DNA of 64,000 nt from NCBI RefSeq assembly GCF_023015865.1, contig NZ_JALKBC010000007.1, forward strand, positions 62,001 through 126,000, in the 5' to 3' direction. Below are positions 34,083-43,170 of the stretch, piece by piece. Every line of letters begins with the position of its first letter. The first letter of the stretch is position 1. A program made the position numbers and the translations under genes. The notes beneath the pieces are model-generated. The model did no database searches. It was not told the DNA's origin and saw only the letters and a program-made list of their open reading frames with translations. The DNA is from Arenibacter sp. F26102 (GTDB lineage: Bacteria; Bacteroidota; Bacteroidia; Flavobacteriales; Flavobacteriaceae).

Positions 34083-34475
34083 ATGTCATCAATATTTACG
34101 AAAATCATCAACGGTGAGATTCCATCCTATAAAATTGCAGAGGACGATAATTATTACGCCTTCTTGGATATTAATCCCAACGCTGTGGGGCACACTTTGT
34201 GCGTCCCCAAAAAAGAAGTGGACAAACTCTTGGACCTGGATGAGGAAACCTATTTGGGGCTTATGGCCTTTTCCAGGAAAATAGGCTTGGCCATTGAAGC
34301 CAGTGTACCCTGCAATAGGGTAGGACTAACTGTAATAGGTCTCGAAGTTCCCCATGTACACGTACATTTAATTCCATTGAACGGAATGCGGGATGCCACT
34401 TTTCAGCATAAGGCATCACTTAGCCCCAAGGATTTTACGGATGTAGCTGAAAAAATTAGGTCGAATATTAAATAA
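34083..34475 (+). CDS. HIT family nucleotide-binding hydrolase
   Basis: 130 residues. SSIFTKIINGEIPSYKIAEDDNYYAFLDINPNAVGHTLCVPKKEVD is the HINT-type start, and HVHVHLIPL (about 98-106) is the histidine triad with the catalytic middle His. Relatives hydrolyse adenosine phosphoramidates. In flavobacteria this gene regularly follows greA, as here (174 bases). Its last 8 bases overlap the convergent gene. Confidence 0.94.
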   Translation: MSSIFTKIINGEIPSYKIAEDDNYYAFLDINPNAVGHTLCVPKKEVDKLLDLDEETYLGLMAFSRKIGLAIEASVPCNRVGLTVIGLEVPHVHVHLIPLNGMRDATFQHKASLSPKDFTDVAEKIRSNIK

Positions 34476-34818
34476 TGCCTGCTAAATAAATATAGACCCC
34501 AGCGGCTACCAAGATTATCAATAATAGAGTTAAAATATAAAAAAGGGAAGTAAAGCGTATGGACGCACGATCCGGGGCTATCATTTTTTGGTAGTATTCA
34601 TAAACACGCTCTATGTCTTCCGTCCAAGTTACAGGATAAATCGTAGAATTGCATTTCTTACATTTAATTTCATGGTTCACATCCTTCGTGGTTCTATCGT
34701 ACAGTCGCCCATAAGTATGTCTTTGATAAAAAGTCAACCTTAAATCCTGATTAAAACATTCGGGACAATTGTTTGTTAAATCGGCCTCTTTTATTACAAC
34801 TAATTTCTCCTTTGCCAT
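34468..34818 (-). CDS. zinc-ribbon protein with C-terminal membrane segment
   Basis: 116 residues. CPEC (about 18-21) and CKKC (about 53-56) form a likely treble-clef or zinc-ribbon; the last 30 residues (SLFYILTLLLIILVAAGVYIYLAGII) are one membrane helix. It is anchored with the ribbon in the cytoplasm. No family name recognised. It starts 4 bases after the histidine kinase gene ends, so the two form an operon and may act together. Its 3' end overlaps the HIT gene by 8 bases. Confidence 0.78.
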   Translation of the reverse strand: MAKEKLVVIKEADLTNNCPECFNQDLRLTFYQRHTYGRLYDRTTKDVNHEIKCKKCNSTIYPVTWTEDIERVYEYYQKMIAPDRASIRFTSLFYILTLLLIILVAAGVYIYLAGII

Positions 34819-34822
34819 CGCC

Positions 34823-35971
34823 TTAATTTTTAACTTTAAACATAATTTGCATTATAGTACCCTCCTTCGTTGATGTAAGTACTTTAATTTTGCCTTTGTG
34901 GTATTCCTCTACAATTCTTTTTACCAAGGACAGCCCTAGGCCCCAACCCCTTTTTTTAGTGGTAACCCCAGGATTAAATATTGTTTGAAAATTCTTTTTG
35001 GATATTCCGGCACCCGTATCTGTGATTAAAATTTTGACCCAATTCCCGTTAGGAACTATTTCTATAGCAATACTGCCTTTGCCCCTCATAGCATCTATGC
35101 CGTTTTTCACCAAGTTTTCAATGGTCCAATTGTACAAGGCCTTGTTTAAAAGTACTGGTACATGGTCCACTTGGGAATTAAATGAAAAATGGATGAGTTT
35201 GGAACTCCTCAATTTTAAATAATCAAATGCACTTCTCGTCTCCTCAACAATGTCGTGCTCATTAAGGATGGGTAGGGATCCGATCTTGGAAAAGCGTTCC
35301 GTGATGGTTTCCAATCGACTTATATCCTTTTCTATTTCCTTGGTAATTTCTGGATTAATTTTTTCTGCCCTTAATAACTCGTTCCATCCCAAAAGTGAAG
35401 AAAGTGGGGTGCCTATCTGGTGGGCGGTCTCTTTGGCCATACCCGCCCAAAGTTTATTTTGTTCAGATGTTTTATTGGTCTTGAATAAGAAATAGATAAC
35501 TGTTCCAAATAGGAATATTATCAGTAAAAGAGCTATCGGGTAATATTTCAATTTGTTTAGTACCTCAGAATTCCCATAATATAGGGTGGCCAGGTTTTCT
35601 CCCTTATATTCAATGGAAATTGGCTTGTTCTCTCCTTTAAACTTATTTATTTTACCATGGATAAAAGACGTGTCCGTTTTCTGGATACCGGGCATATTGT
35701 TCACTTTTATGGTACTGTCCTTGTTTACCAGTATCATGGGTGTGGAGGTGTTGTTTTGAAAAATTTTAATATGCAGATTTCCGGGATCGGCGTCTACGGG
35801 AAGGGATAAAAATTCAGATTGTGCCGTGGCCCAAATTTCCATTTTATGACGCTCTTCCTCCTTAAATTTCTTGAAAAAACTGTTAGTGTTCCACAGTATT
35901 AAACTCACAATAGCAAAAGAAGCTATTAATAACAGAAGGTTCGAAGTTTTCTTTTTAGGACTAAAATCCAT
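34823..35971 (-). CDS. membrane sensor histidine kinase
   Basis: 382 residues from the ATG at 35971. Two membrane segments (about 12-30 and 143-163) flank a roughly 110-residue periplasmic domain. The kinase core has the H-box MAKETAHQIGTPLSSLLGWNELL, N-box NLVKNGIDAMRGKG, DTGAGISKKNFQTIFNPGVTTKKRGWGLGLSLVKRI. The AHQIGTPLSSL form of the H-box is common in Bacteroidota kinases without an adjacent response regulator; none is found next to it here. The downstream zinc-ribbon gene is its only operon partner. Confidence 0.93.
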   Translation of the reverse strand: MDFSPKKKTSNLLLLIASFAIVSLILWNTNSFFKKFKEEERHKMEIWATAQSEFLSLPVDADPGNLHIKIFQNNTSTPMILVNKDSTIKVNNMPGIQKTDTSFIHGKINKFKGENKPISIEYKGENLATLYYGNSEVLNKLKYYPIALLLIIFLFGTVIYFLFKTNKTSEQNKLWAGMAKETAHQIGTPLSSLLGWNELLRAEKINPEITKEIEKDISRLETITERFSKIGSLPILNEHDIVEETRSAFDYLKLRSSKLIHFSFNSQVDHVPVLLNKALYNWTIENLVKNGIDAMRGKGSIAIEIVPNGNWVKILITDTGAGISKKNFQTIFNPGVTTKKRGWGLGLSLVKRIVEEYHKGKIKVLTSTKEGTIMQIMFKVKN

Positions 35972-36080
35972 CAAACTATAAAATTATACTTAAAGATAAC
36001 GCAATTTGGACAAAGATATTCTATTTTCATATCTCCCTCTTTATTTCATTTTGCCTACAATTTGTGTACCTTTACCCGCT

Positions 36081-36971
36081 ATGAAAAAAATGGTTTCCAT
36101 CACCGCCTCAGAAGTACCCACGGCTAAATTACATGGGTATTTGTTAGGTGCGGTTGGTCCAAGACCCATTGCTTTTGCCAGTACCATTGATGGCAAAGGG
36201 AGACCTAATTTGTCGCCCTTTAGTTTTTTCAATGTCTTTGGTTCCAATCCGCCTATTTTAATTTTTTCGCCATCCCGAAGGGTCCGTGACAATAGTACTA
36301 AACATACCTTGGAAAATGTGCTTAAAAATATGGAAGTGGTCATTAACGTGGTCAATTATAATATGGTTCAGCAAATGTCCTTGGCGAGCTCGGAGTACAA
36401 GGAGGGTGAAAATGAATTTTTAAAGTCTGGACTAACGATGTTACCTTCGGAGATGGTAAAACCTTTTAGGGTAGCAGAATCTCCTGTGCAATTTGAGTGC
36501 AAGGTGATTAAAGTAGAACCACTTGGGGAAGGAGGCGGAGCCGGGAATCTTATCTTTTCCAAAGTGCTAAAAATACATGTGGATGCAGATATTTTGGATG
36601 AAAATGGAAGTATTGATCAATATAAAATAGATCAAGTGGCCCGGATGGGCGGCAATTGGTATAGTAGAGCCAATTTGGGTTTGTTTGAAGTGCCCAAGCC
36701 CGTTAGCAGCTTAGGTATTGGTGTAGATCAAATACCTGAGCATATTAAGCTGAGCAACGTTCTAACAGGGAACGATTTGGGAATGTTGGGAAATATAGAA
36801 AAATTGCCTTCCAAGGAAGAGGTGAGGTTGTATGTTAAAAATAATATGGAGTTAAGGGCTATTTTAAATTCAGGTGATGTGGCCTTAAAGCATGCCAAGG
36901 CCCAAGAGCTATTAAAAGTTAAGGATGTGCTGTCGGCATGGAAAATTTTATTGGCCGATATGCCCTTATAA
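36081..36971 (+). CDS. flavin reductase-like (FMN-binding split barrel) protein
   Basis: 296 residues from ATG 36081; the frame is open 75 bases upstream but MKKMVSITASEVPTAKLHGYLLGAVGPRPIAFASTIDGKGRPNLSPFSFFNVFGSNPPIL is the conserved start of the DIM6/NTAB class. An FMN-binding split barrel covers about residues 1-190; the extra C-terminal 100 residues (GVDQIPEHIKLSNVLTGNDLGMLGN) are typical of the Bacteroidota subgroup. The substrate is unknown; a free-flavin or aromatic-pathway reductase partner is usual for the superfamily. Divergent from the histidine kinase. Confidence 0.88.
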   Translation: MKKMVSITASEVPTAKLHGYLLGAVGPRPIAFASTIDGKGRPNLSPFSFFNVFGSNPPILIFSPSRRVRDNSTKHTLENVLKNMEVVINVVNYNMVQQMSLASSEYKEGENEFLKSGLTMLPSEMVKPFRVAESPVQFECKVIKVEPLGEGGGAGNLIFSKVLKIHVDADILDENGSIDQYKIDQVARMGGNWYSRANLGLFEVPKPVSSLGIGVDQIPEHIKLSNVLTGNDLGMLGNIEKLPSKEEVRLYVKNNMELRAILNSGDVALKHAKAQELLKVKDVLSAWKILLADMPL

Positions 36972-37171
36972 TGGGAAAAACAAAATGGTAAAAGACATTA
37001 GCTATTTTAAATTGAAGTTTTAATAGGTTTCAAAATGGTTTGATGCTTAGGACTATTTTAAGGGCTGACACCCTAAAAATTGAGATGGGATAATTTGTTT
37101 TAGGTGTTCCTGATCAAATTGCTTAATATTGACAAAAAAAGAACACAAAGTAGAATTATATAAATAGTAAA

Positions 37172-37549
37172 ATGGAAATACAAGGGAAAATTAAAATGGT
37201 AGGTGAGACCCAAACATTTGGGAGTAACGGATTTAGAAAGCGAGAAGTGGTGGTAACTACCGAGGAACAATATCCACAACATATTATGGTCGAATTTGTG
37301 CAGGATAAATGCGACCTTTTAAATAGTTTTGGGGCTGGTCAAGCCGTTAAAATTAGTATAAACCTTAGAGGTAGGGAATGGGTTAACCCACAAGGGGAGA
37401 CAAAATATTTTAACTCTATCCAGGGTTGGAGGATAGAGAGTTTACAGGAGGAAGCAGGCGCTCCGGGAATGCCACCGGTTCCACCGATGGATGCTTTTGA
37501 ACCCGCGGATGATGTAAATGACGAGGACCACGACGACTTGCCGTTCTAA
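37172..37549 (+). CDS. DUF3127 protein with SSB-like fold and acidic tip
   Basis: 125 residues. DUF3127 domain of about 95 residues (MEIQGKIKMVGETQTFGSNGFRKREVVVTTEEQYPQHIMVEFVQDKCDLL) with five strands in OB-fold order, then a Pro/Glu/Asp linker and the end NDEDHDDLPF. The terminal DDLPF is identical to the tip of the true SSB of this genome (7363-7839), which recruits repair proteins. The protein may be a nucleic-acid-binding OB protein that shares SSB's partners; that is inference. Monocistronic with its own terminator. Confidence 0.85.
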   Translation: MEIQGKIKMVGETQTFGSNGFRKREVVVTTEEQYPQHIMVEFVQDKCDLLNSFGAGQAVKISINLRGREWVNPQGETKYFNSIQGWRIESLQEEAGAPGMPPVPPMDAFEPADDVNDEDHDDLPF

Positions 37550-37617
37550 CAAGTGCAGACTATATTACCTGGGAACAGAACTATAAATGTTCCAAAAGGT
37601 TATGTAAAGTGAAAATT

Positions 37618-37656
37618 AAGAAAACCTATTCTGTTCATTACCGAATAGGTTTTCTT
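37618..37656. terminator. terminator downstream of the DUF3127 gene
   Basis: 14-bp perfect stem 37618-37631 with 37643-37656, loop of 11, A/T runs outside. It also lies just 29 bases before aat. Confidence 0.85.
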
Positions 37657-37685
37657 AATTTTAGGGACCATTAATTAACTTCAAA

Positions 37686-38321
37686 ATGTTTCTCCTGGAC
37701 CATCGTTTACAGTTTCCAAATGTAGAGAATGCCGATGATGACGGATTATTGGCCGTTGGCGGGGATTTGTCTCCGGAGCGACTGCTGTTGGCATATAGGA
37801 ATGGGATATTTCCTTGGTTTAATGAAGATTCCATTATTCTTTGGTGGAGTCCCGATCCTCGAATGGTATTGTTCCCCGAGAAGGTAAAGATTTCCAAAAG
37901 CATGCACCAAGTTATGAAGTCCAGCAGATTTAGGATTTCATGGAATACCGAATTTGAAAAAGTCATCAATGCCTGTTCAGCAATAATACGAAAAGGCCAG
38001 AACGGAACATGGATTACCCCTGAAATGAAATACGCGTATTTGCGCATGCATCAAATGGGAATTGCGAAGTCTATGGAAGTATGGGAAAATGATCTTTTAG
38101 TAGGAGGTCTGTACGGTATAGATCTTGGAGACGTCTTTTGTGGAGAAAGCATGTTCAGTAAAACTAGTAATGCTTCCAAATATGCTTTCATAAGCCTAGC
38201 AAAAGAGTTGCACCGGAAGAAGTATAAACTAATCGACTGCCAAGTGTACACCGCCCATTTGGAAAGTCTTGGTGCCGAAGAAATCCCTAGAAAACAATTT
38301 ATCGAAATTCTAAAAGGGTAG
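37686..38321 (+). CDS. aat: leucyl/phenylalanyl-tRNA--protein transferase
   Basis: 211 residues. Attaches Leu or Phe to N-terminal Arg/Lys of proteins, marking them for ClpAP by the N-degron pathway. Motifs: DDGLLAVGGDLSPERLLLAYRNGIFPWF, ILWWSPDPRMVLFPEK, NGTWITPEMKYAYLRMHQMGIAKSMEVWE and GDVFCGESMFSKTSNASKYAF. Length and order are standard. It is convergent with the following hypothetical gene. Confidence 0.95.
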   Translation: MFLLDHRLQFPNVENADDDGLLAVGGDLSPERLLLAYRNGIFPWFNEDSIILWWSPDPRMVLFPEKVKISKSMHQVMKSSRFRISWNTEFEKVINACSAIIRKGQNGTWITPEMKYAYLRMHQMGIAKSMEVWENDLLVGGLYGIDLGDVFCGESMFSKTSNASKYAFISLAKELHRKKYKLIDCQVYTAHLESLGAEEIPRKQFIEILKG

Positions 38322-38343
38322 GTTGTTAAAACCCAGTCACCTT

Positions 38344-38910
38344 TTAATATAGTACACGGTCATAATTGGCCGGTAAGGCCATTGCAATTTTTATCAAATT
38401 TCCCTCGGCATCAAAAATCGCAATAAAGTCTTCCCTTTCATCCGATTTCTTACCGCGTAGCATCATTTTGTACGTATTGAGGGGCAATATGAGATTTTGA
38501 AGAGTATTTTTTAGTACATCATCCGAGGTGCCGGGATAGCATTGTTGGATGTATTTAATTTTAATATCCTTAAAATTCTCTCTTAAAAAAGAATTAATAT
38601 TGGCATAGGTATCCTTGGGAATGTCAACTTCGCTTACTTTAAAGCCAGTTTTTAGAATCGTTCCTTTTTCATTAAAATCTATATGATAATGCATTTTATT
38701 TTTCCTAAATTTTAAGGTATAGGTGGTTTTGGAGGAATCAACTTCTTTGTAGTACCTTAATTTTTTGGCATCTTCCAAGGCAAGGGCCTCAATTTTCAAG
38801 TAAGGAAATTGCGATTTTTTAATTCGATGTTCCCGTTCCGGTTTCGTTTGGGAAAAACTATTTAGGCTAAAGGTCAATAATAGCAATGGGATTATGTGGT
38901 TATACTTCAT
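38344..38910 (-). CDS. secreted protein of unknown function
   Basis: 188 residues. Signal peptide (MKYNHIIPLLLLTFSLNSFSQ). The mature part has Lys-rich strands (LKFRKNKMHYHIDFNEKGTILKTGFKVSEVDIP, then helix DTYANINSFLRENFKDIKIKYIQ) that loosely recall a PepSY-like alternation of strand and helix, but no family is clear. Its start overlaps the end of tag by 11 bases, so it is translationally coupled to that repair gene, though no functional link is obvious. Confidence 0.78.
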   Translation of the reverse strand: MKYNHIIPLLLLTFSLNSFSQTKPEREHRIKKSQFPYLKIEALALEDAKKLRYYKEVDSSKTTYTLKFRKNKMHYHIDFNEKGTILKTGFKVSEVDIPKDTYANINSFLRENFKDIKIKYIQQCYPGTSDDVLKNTLQNLILPLNTYKMMLRGKKSDEREDFIAIFDAEGNLIKIAMALPANYDRVLY

Positions 38911-39463
38911 TATATCTAAAACAATTTATCTCATGATCGTTTACCATACCCGTCGCTTGCATATGTGCGTATATTACAGTGCTCCCTACAAATTTAAATC
39001 CACGTTTTTTTAAATCTTTGCTTATGGCATCGGACAAAGGGGTGTTGGCTGGTAGGTTTTTGTGATCTTTATGGTTGTTTTTAATGGGCTGGCCATCGAC
39101 AAATCCCCATATATACTTACTAAAACTTCCAAATTCCTTTCGTAGTTTAATAAACTCTTGGGCATTGGTAACAGTGGCCCTTATTTTAAGCTTGTTCCTA
39201 ATAATTCCTTCATCCTGCAGCAAGGATTCAATTTTAGGCTCCCCGTATTTGGCTATTTTTTGGTAATCAAAATTATCTAATGCCTTTCTGAAATTCTCCC
39301 TTTTTCGCAGTATGGTAATCCAGCTCAATCCGGCCTGGAAGGTTTCCAAAATTAAAAATTCAAAAAGAAGGTCATCATCCTTAACGGGGACACCCCATTC
39401 TTCGTCGTGGTACTTCTCGTATAGTGCATCTCCCATGCACCAACCGCATCTATGTTTTTCCAT
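38900..39463 (-). CDS. tag: DNA-3-methyladenine glycosylase I
   Basis: 187 residues. Excises 3-methyladenine from alkylated DNA. It has the Tag start RCGWCMGDALYEKYHDEEWGVPVKDDDLLFEFLILETFQAGLSWITILRKRENFR, with the conserved Cys and His of the zinc site and the Glu that holds the base; the second pair of zinc ligands is in NDHEINCF near the C-terminus. It overlaps the downstream secreted-protein gene. A second alkylation-repair-type gene in the window lies at 52356-52691. Confidence 0.95.
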   Translation of the reverse strand: MEKHRCGWCMGDALYEKYHDEEWGVPVKDDDLLFEFLILETFQAGLSWITILRKRENFRKALDNFDYQKIAKYGEPKIESLLQDEGIIRNKLKIRATVTNAQEFIKLRKEFGSFSKYIWGFVDGQPIKNNHKDHKNLPANTPLSDAISKDLKKRGFKFVGSTVIYAHMQATGMVNDHEINCFRYNEV

Positions 39464-39523
39464 AGTTGAAATTCAAACTTTCTTTAAAGATAAAGAAACG
39501 CTGATTCTTATAATTAAGTGTAA

Positions 39524-40279
39524 CTATTTTTTGTTTTTATTCTTCTTTATGGGGTTTCTGGGCAAAACCTCTTCCGGGAAGGGAAATAGGATAGTAGAGT
39601 TCTTTTCAGCAGCTATATTGGATAGGGTCTGGTAAAGCCTTAATTTTATTGCAGAAGGCGATTGATCGATCAGCTTTCCAGCCTCCAACAACTTTCCTGC
39701 GGCCTGTTCCTCGGCAAGTGCCAATATAATTCTTGCTCTTCTAGACCGTTCGGCTTCAGCCTGGTTCGCCATCATACGCTTCATGTTTTCTGGTAGTTGA
39801 ATGTCCTTAATTTTCACGTCAATAATTTCAATGCCCCATTCCTTGGTTTCCAATTCAACAATGGCCTTGATATTCTTTCCCATTTCCTCACGTTTGGACA
39901 GTATAGTATCCAGTTCCACCTTCCCACAGACATCCCTTAATGCCGCCTGGGATAATTGTGTAATGGCAAACCTGTATTCTTCCACTTCCAGTACGGCTTT
40001 CTCGGGATCGTTTATTTTGAAGAAAACTACGCCATCTATACTACAGGGAACATTGTCCTCAGTCATTACTTCCTGGGATATTATATTTATGGTGATAACC
40101 CTAATATCCACGATTTGTATCGTCTCCACTAAAGGGATAATCCACCTAAAACCCGGTTGTAAAGTCTTTATATACTTCCCGAACCTAAATTTTAAGGCTC
40201 TTTTATATTCGAAGATTATGCGTATTCCGGCTAATAAAAACAGTACAATAATGAGACTAAATAAGAAGGGTGGTGCCAT
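39524..40279 (-). CDS. slipin/stomatin-like SPFH domain membrane protein
   Basis: 251 residues from ATG 40279. One N-terminal membrane segment (PPFLFSLIIVLFLLAGIRIIF), then an SPFH/band-7 domain: EYKRALKFRFGKYIKTLQPGFRWIIPLVETIQIVDIR, VMTEDNVPCSIDGVVFFKINDPEKAVLEV and the helical LPENMKRMMANQAEAERSRRARIILALAEEQAA. These proteins form membrane microdomain scaffolds. The usual NfeD partner is not next to it. Confidence 0.92.
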   Translation of the reverse strand: MAPPFLFSLIIVLFLLAGIRIIFEYKRALKFRFGKYIKTLQPGFRWIIPLVETIQIVDIRVITINIISQEVMTEDNVPCSIDGVVFFKINDPEKAVLEVEEYRFAITQLSQAALRDVCGKVELDTILSKREEMGKNIKAIVELETKEWGIEIIDVKIKDIQLPENMKRMMANQAEAERSRRARIILALAEEQAAGKLLEAGKLIDQSPSAIKLRLYQTLSNIAAEKNSTILFPFPEEVLPRNPIKKNKNKK

Positions 40280-40700
40280 GATATTTGCTTTGTTAAAATG
40301 AAACAAACTTTAAAACTTTATTAGGATCCAAGAGAAAATAAGTCACTTTTTTATTTGGTCCAACGGCGGGCATCAGATTGGAATATTACAACTCCGGTTC
40401 TGTAAATGTCGATTCTCTTAAAGTTACAAAAATTACAGAGCTGGTAAAAATATTATCGACTTTAAATTGAACTGTATAAATAGGTATTGTATATTTTTTT
40501 ATCTTCAAGCTTATAAACGGGACAATTGGTTACAGGGTTCTTAGAATGGGGTAATGTGCAAGGGTTTGTGCAGGGCCTCTGCGGATTGCCATTTTAAGCT
40601 TTGTTTTTTGTTTCAACCTAGACAATGGCCAATAATTGTGAACGGGGTTGAATTATTATTATTATTATTATTTAATAAGGTGTTTCTATAAGAATATTAC
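40280..40700. other. intergenic region between slipin and PAP2 genes
   Basis: About 420 bases, without a credible ORF or RNA gene. It contains the ATT trinucleotide run listed separately and presumably both divergent promoters, neither of which matches the -7 consensus exactly. Confidence 0.45.
40652..40672 (+). repeat. (ATT)7 simple sequence repeat
   Basis: Seven perfect ATT units ending 28 bases before the PAP2 start codon, where promoter or 5' leader elements should be. Changes in unit number could alter spacing there. Confidence 0.9.
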
Positions 40701-41276
40701 ATGGGAAAGTGGTCGTTAAGGCTCATTTGTGTCTTCTTTATTTTAAGTATTAAATGCTATTCCCAAGATACGGAGGGGGGACATGAGAAATGGGAATTTG
40801 TTTTGGAAGATACTGGCGACGTACTTCAATTGGCACTGCCTTTGACCGCTGGACTCATGACTTTGATAAAGAAGGATTACAAGGGCACCAAAAAATTGGC
40901 GTTCTCGTACGGCACTACCATGGTATTAACGTATTCCTTAAAACATTTCACCAAAAAAGAAAGGCCTGAAGGCAGAAAACTATATGATTCCTTTCCTTCC
41001 GGTCATACTTCATCCGCCTTTTCAGGAGCATCATTTATACAGCGAAGATACGGTTGGGATTACGGTATTCCCGCCTATATTCTAGCCAGTTTAGTTGCCG
41101 TAAGTAGGACCGAAGCCCCAGATGGTTATCACGATTTCTGGGACGTTTTTGGTGGTGCGGCCATTGGAATTGCCAGTACTTATATTTTCACCAAACCTTA
41201 TAAAAAGGAGCAGATGAAACTAGGCTTTGCTCGTTATCAAAATACCTATTCATTGACCTTCACTTACCAATTCTAA
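40701..41276 (+). CDS. PAP2-family phosphatase
   Basis: 191 residues. Signal peptide ending CYSQ. The three PAP2 motifs are present: KHFTKKERPEG, PSGHTSSAFSGA and SRTEAPDGYHDFWD (catalytic His and Asp; the loop between SR and H is longer than the common SRx5H). Strongly hydrophobic segments are short, as in secreted or outer-membrane members that end, as here, in an aromatic strand (YSLTFTYQF). Probably acts on lipid or undecaprenyl phosphates in the envelope. Confidence 0.88.
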   Translation: MGKWSLRLICVFFILSIKCYSQDTEGGHEKWEFVLEDTGDVLQLALPLTAGLMTLIKKDYKGTKKLAFSYGTTMVLTYSLKHFTKKERPEGRKLYDSFPSGHTSSAFSGASFIQRRYGWDYGIPAYILASLVAVSRTEAPDGYHDFWDVFGGAAIGIASTYIFTKPYKKEQMKLGFARYQNTYSLTFTYQF

Positions 41277-41358
41277 ATTTTTCCTAATGGGATGGCAATT
41301 TTATGGAGTGATATAGTATATTTAGGTTTTGTATTTAATTAACCACCAAACCATTACT

Positions 41359-42675
41359 ATGCCTTTACTTATTGTTGTACTTGGATTAATTCTGCTCTTT
41401 TTGCTTATTGCCAAATTTAAACTGAATGCCTTTATTGCATTTATCATCGTGTCCCTTGCCGTGGGTATTGCAGAGGGAATGGAATTGCAGGGGGTAATAC
41501 AATCCATCCAAAATGGAATTGGGAATACGCTAGGTTTCCTGGTAATCATTCTAGGTTTAGGGGCTATGTTAGGCAAATTGGTTGCGGATAGTGGTGCAGC
41601 ACAGCAAATAACGACCAAATTGGTGGCAAAATTTGGAATCAAAAATATTCAATGGGCCTTGGTCTTGACCGGATTTATTGTGGGCATCCCCATGTTCTAC
41701 TCTGTAGGGTTTGTAATATTGATACCCTTGATCTTTACTATTGCGGCTTCAACCGGGTTGCCATTATTATATGTTGGCCTACCTATGATCGCATCACTTT
41801 CCGTAACGCATGGTTTTCTTCCTCCGCACCCTGCCCCTACGGCGATAGCTTCAATGTTTAATGCTGATATTGGAAAAACACTTCTTTATGGAACTATTAT
41901 TGCAATTCCGGCCATTACATTGGCAGGTCCAGTATTTTCCCGAACCATTAAAAATATAACGGCCACTCCTATTAAAGAATTCGTGAACCCGACCATATTG
42001 AAGGAGGAAGAAATGCCAGGCATAAATATTAGTATTTTTACCGCACTTCTCCCTGTTATTTTAATTATGTTAGCCACTGCAGCAGATCTTTTATTGCCCA
42101 AGGATGCTGCTATTTTGCCAATTGTCAATTTCATAGGCAATCCGGTAATTGCCATGTTGATCGCTGTCTTAGTGGCCATTTATACCTTGGGTCTGGCTAG
42201 GGGGAAGGAAATGACCGAAATAATGGCGTCTGTGGCAAGTTCCATTTCCGGCATAACTATGGTGCTCTTGATTATTGCCGGCGCAGGAGCACTAAAGGAG
42301 GTATTGGTGGATAGTGGGGTTAGTGATTATATTGCCAATATTTTAAAGGATTCCAGCTTTTCCCCTTTACTTTTGGCGTGGCTTGTGGCAACCGTTATTA
42401 GGGTGTGCGTGGGCTCTGCAACCGTTGCTGGTCTCACCACCGCCGGAATAGTGTTACCTTTGGTAAATGCAACTGGGGTAAGTGCGGAATTAATGGTGTT
42501 GGCCATAGGGTCGGGAAGTTTAATGCTTTCCCATGTAAACGATGGTGGATTCTGGTTGTTCAAGGAATATTTTAACCTATCTATAAAGGACACCTTAAAA
42601 ACATGGACGGTTATGGAAACCACTGTGGGAGTCATGGGCTTGATAGGAGTAATGATTTTAAGTTTGTTTGTTTAA
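41359..42675 (+). CDS. GntP/DsdX family permease
   Basis: 438 residues, 12-14 membrane segments. Start MPLLIVVLGLILLFLLIAKFKLNAFIAFIIVSLAVGI; the family signature GAMLGKLVADSGAAQQI and VTHGFLPPHPAPTAIA are clear. The family moves gluconate and other aldonates, but also D-serine (DsdX). The three genes that follow (RidA, PLP D-amino-acid enzyme, dipeptidase) point to D-serine or a similar D-hydroxy-amino acid here. An earlier TTG start (41329) is less likely. First gene of the operon. Confidence 0.92.
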   Translation: MPLLIVVLGLILLFLLIAKFKLNAFIAFIIVSLAVGIAEGMELQGVIQSIQNGIGNTLGFLVIILGLGAMLGKLVADSGAAQQITTKLVAKFGIKNIQWALVLTGFIVGIPMFYSVGFVILIPLIFTIAASTGLPLLYVGLPMIASLSVTHGFLPPHPAPTAIASMFNADIGKTLLYGTIIAIPAITLAGPVFSRTIKNITATPIKEFVNPTILKEEEMPGINISIFTALLPVILIMLATAADLLLPKDAAILPIVNFIGNPVIAMLIAVLVAIYTLGLARGKEMTEIMASVASSISGITMVLLIIAGAGALKEVLVDSGVSDYIANILKDSSFSPLLLAWLVATVIRVCVGSATVAGLTTAGIVLPLVNATGVSAELMVLAIGSGSLMLSHVNDGGFWLFKEYFNLSIKDTLKTWTVMETTVGVMGLIGVMILSLFV

Positions 42676-42689
42676 TCAAAGAATTAATT

Positions 42690-43154
42690 ATGAGCAGTTC
42701 AACCGCAGAAAGAATTAAGGAATTAGGATTGGTTTTACCTCCAGCCCCAAAACCAGCCGGAGTATATAGACCTATTTTGGTAGTGGATAAATTTTTATAT
42801 GTTTCAGGTCAGGGTCCAATTCAGAACGATGGTTCTTTAATGATCGGCATTGCTGGTTTTGATATGAACGCGGACGAAGCCAAACTAGCAGCCAGACAAG
42901 TGGGCTTAACTATGCTTTCCACGATTCAGACACATTTTGGTAGTTTGGACAAAATAAAACGGGTGGTAAAAGTTCTGGGAATGGTAAATTCAACCTCGGA
43001 TTTTGGAAAGCAACCTTTTGTTATTAATGGTTTTAGTGAATTGATGGCGGATGTTTTCGGAAAGGAAAATGGCATTGGGGTGCGCAGTGCTGTGGGGATG
43101 ATGCTGCCGGATAACATCCCAGTAGAGGTAGAGGCCATGTTTGAGCTTTATTGA
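42690..43154 (+). CDS. ridA: RidA family enamine/imine deaminase
   Basis: 154 residues from ATG 42690 (15 bases after the permease). RidA hydrolyses 2-aminoacrylate and related reactive enamines released by PLP dehydratases. It has VDKFLYVSGQGPIQNDGSL and VVKVLGMVNSTSDFGKQPFVINGFSELMADVFGKENGIGVRSAVGMMLPDNIPVEVEAMFEL, the latter with the conserved RSAVG Arg. It is the longer YoaB-like form. Position next to a D-serine dehydratase-like enzyme fits its detoxifying role. Confidence 0.92.
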   Translation: MSSSTAERIKELGLVLPPAPKPAGVYRPILVVDKFLYVSGQGPIQNDGSLMIGIAGFDMNADEAKLAARQVGLTMLSTIQTHFGSLDKIKRVVKVLGMVNSTSDFGKQPFVINGFSELMADVFGKENGIGVRSAVGMMLPDNIPVEVEAMFELY

Positions 43155-43170
43155 TAATAAACACCATGCT

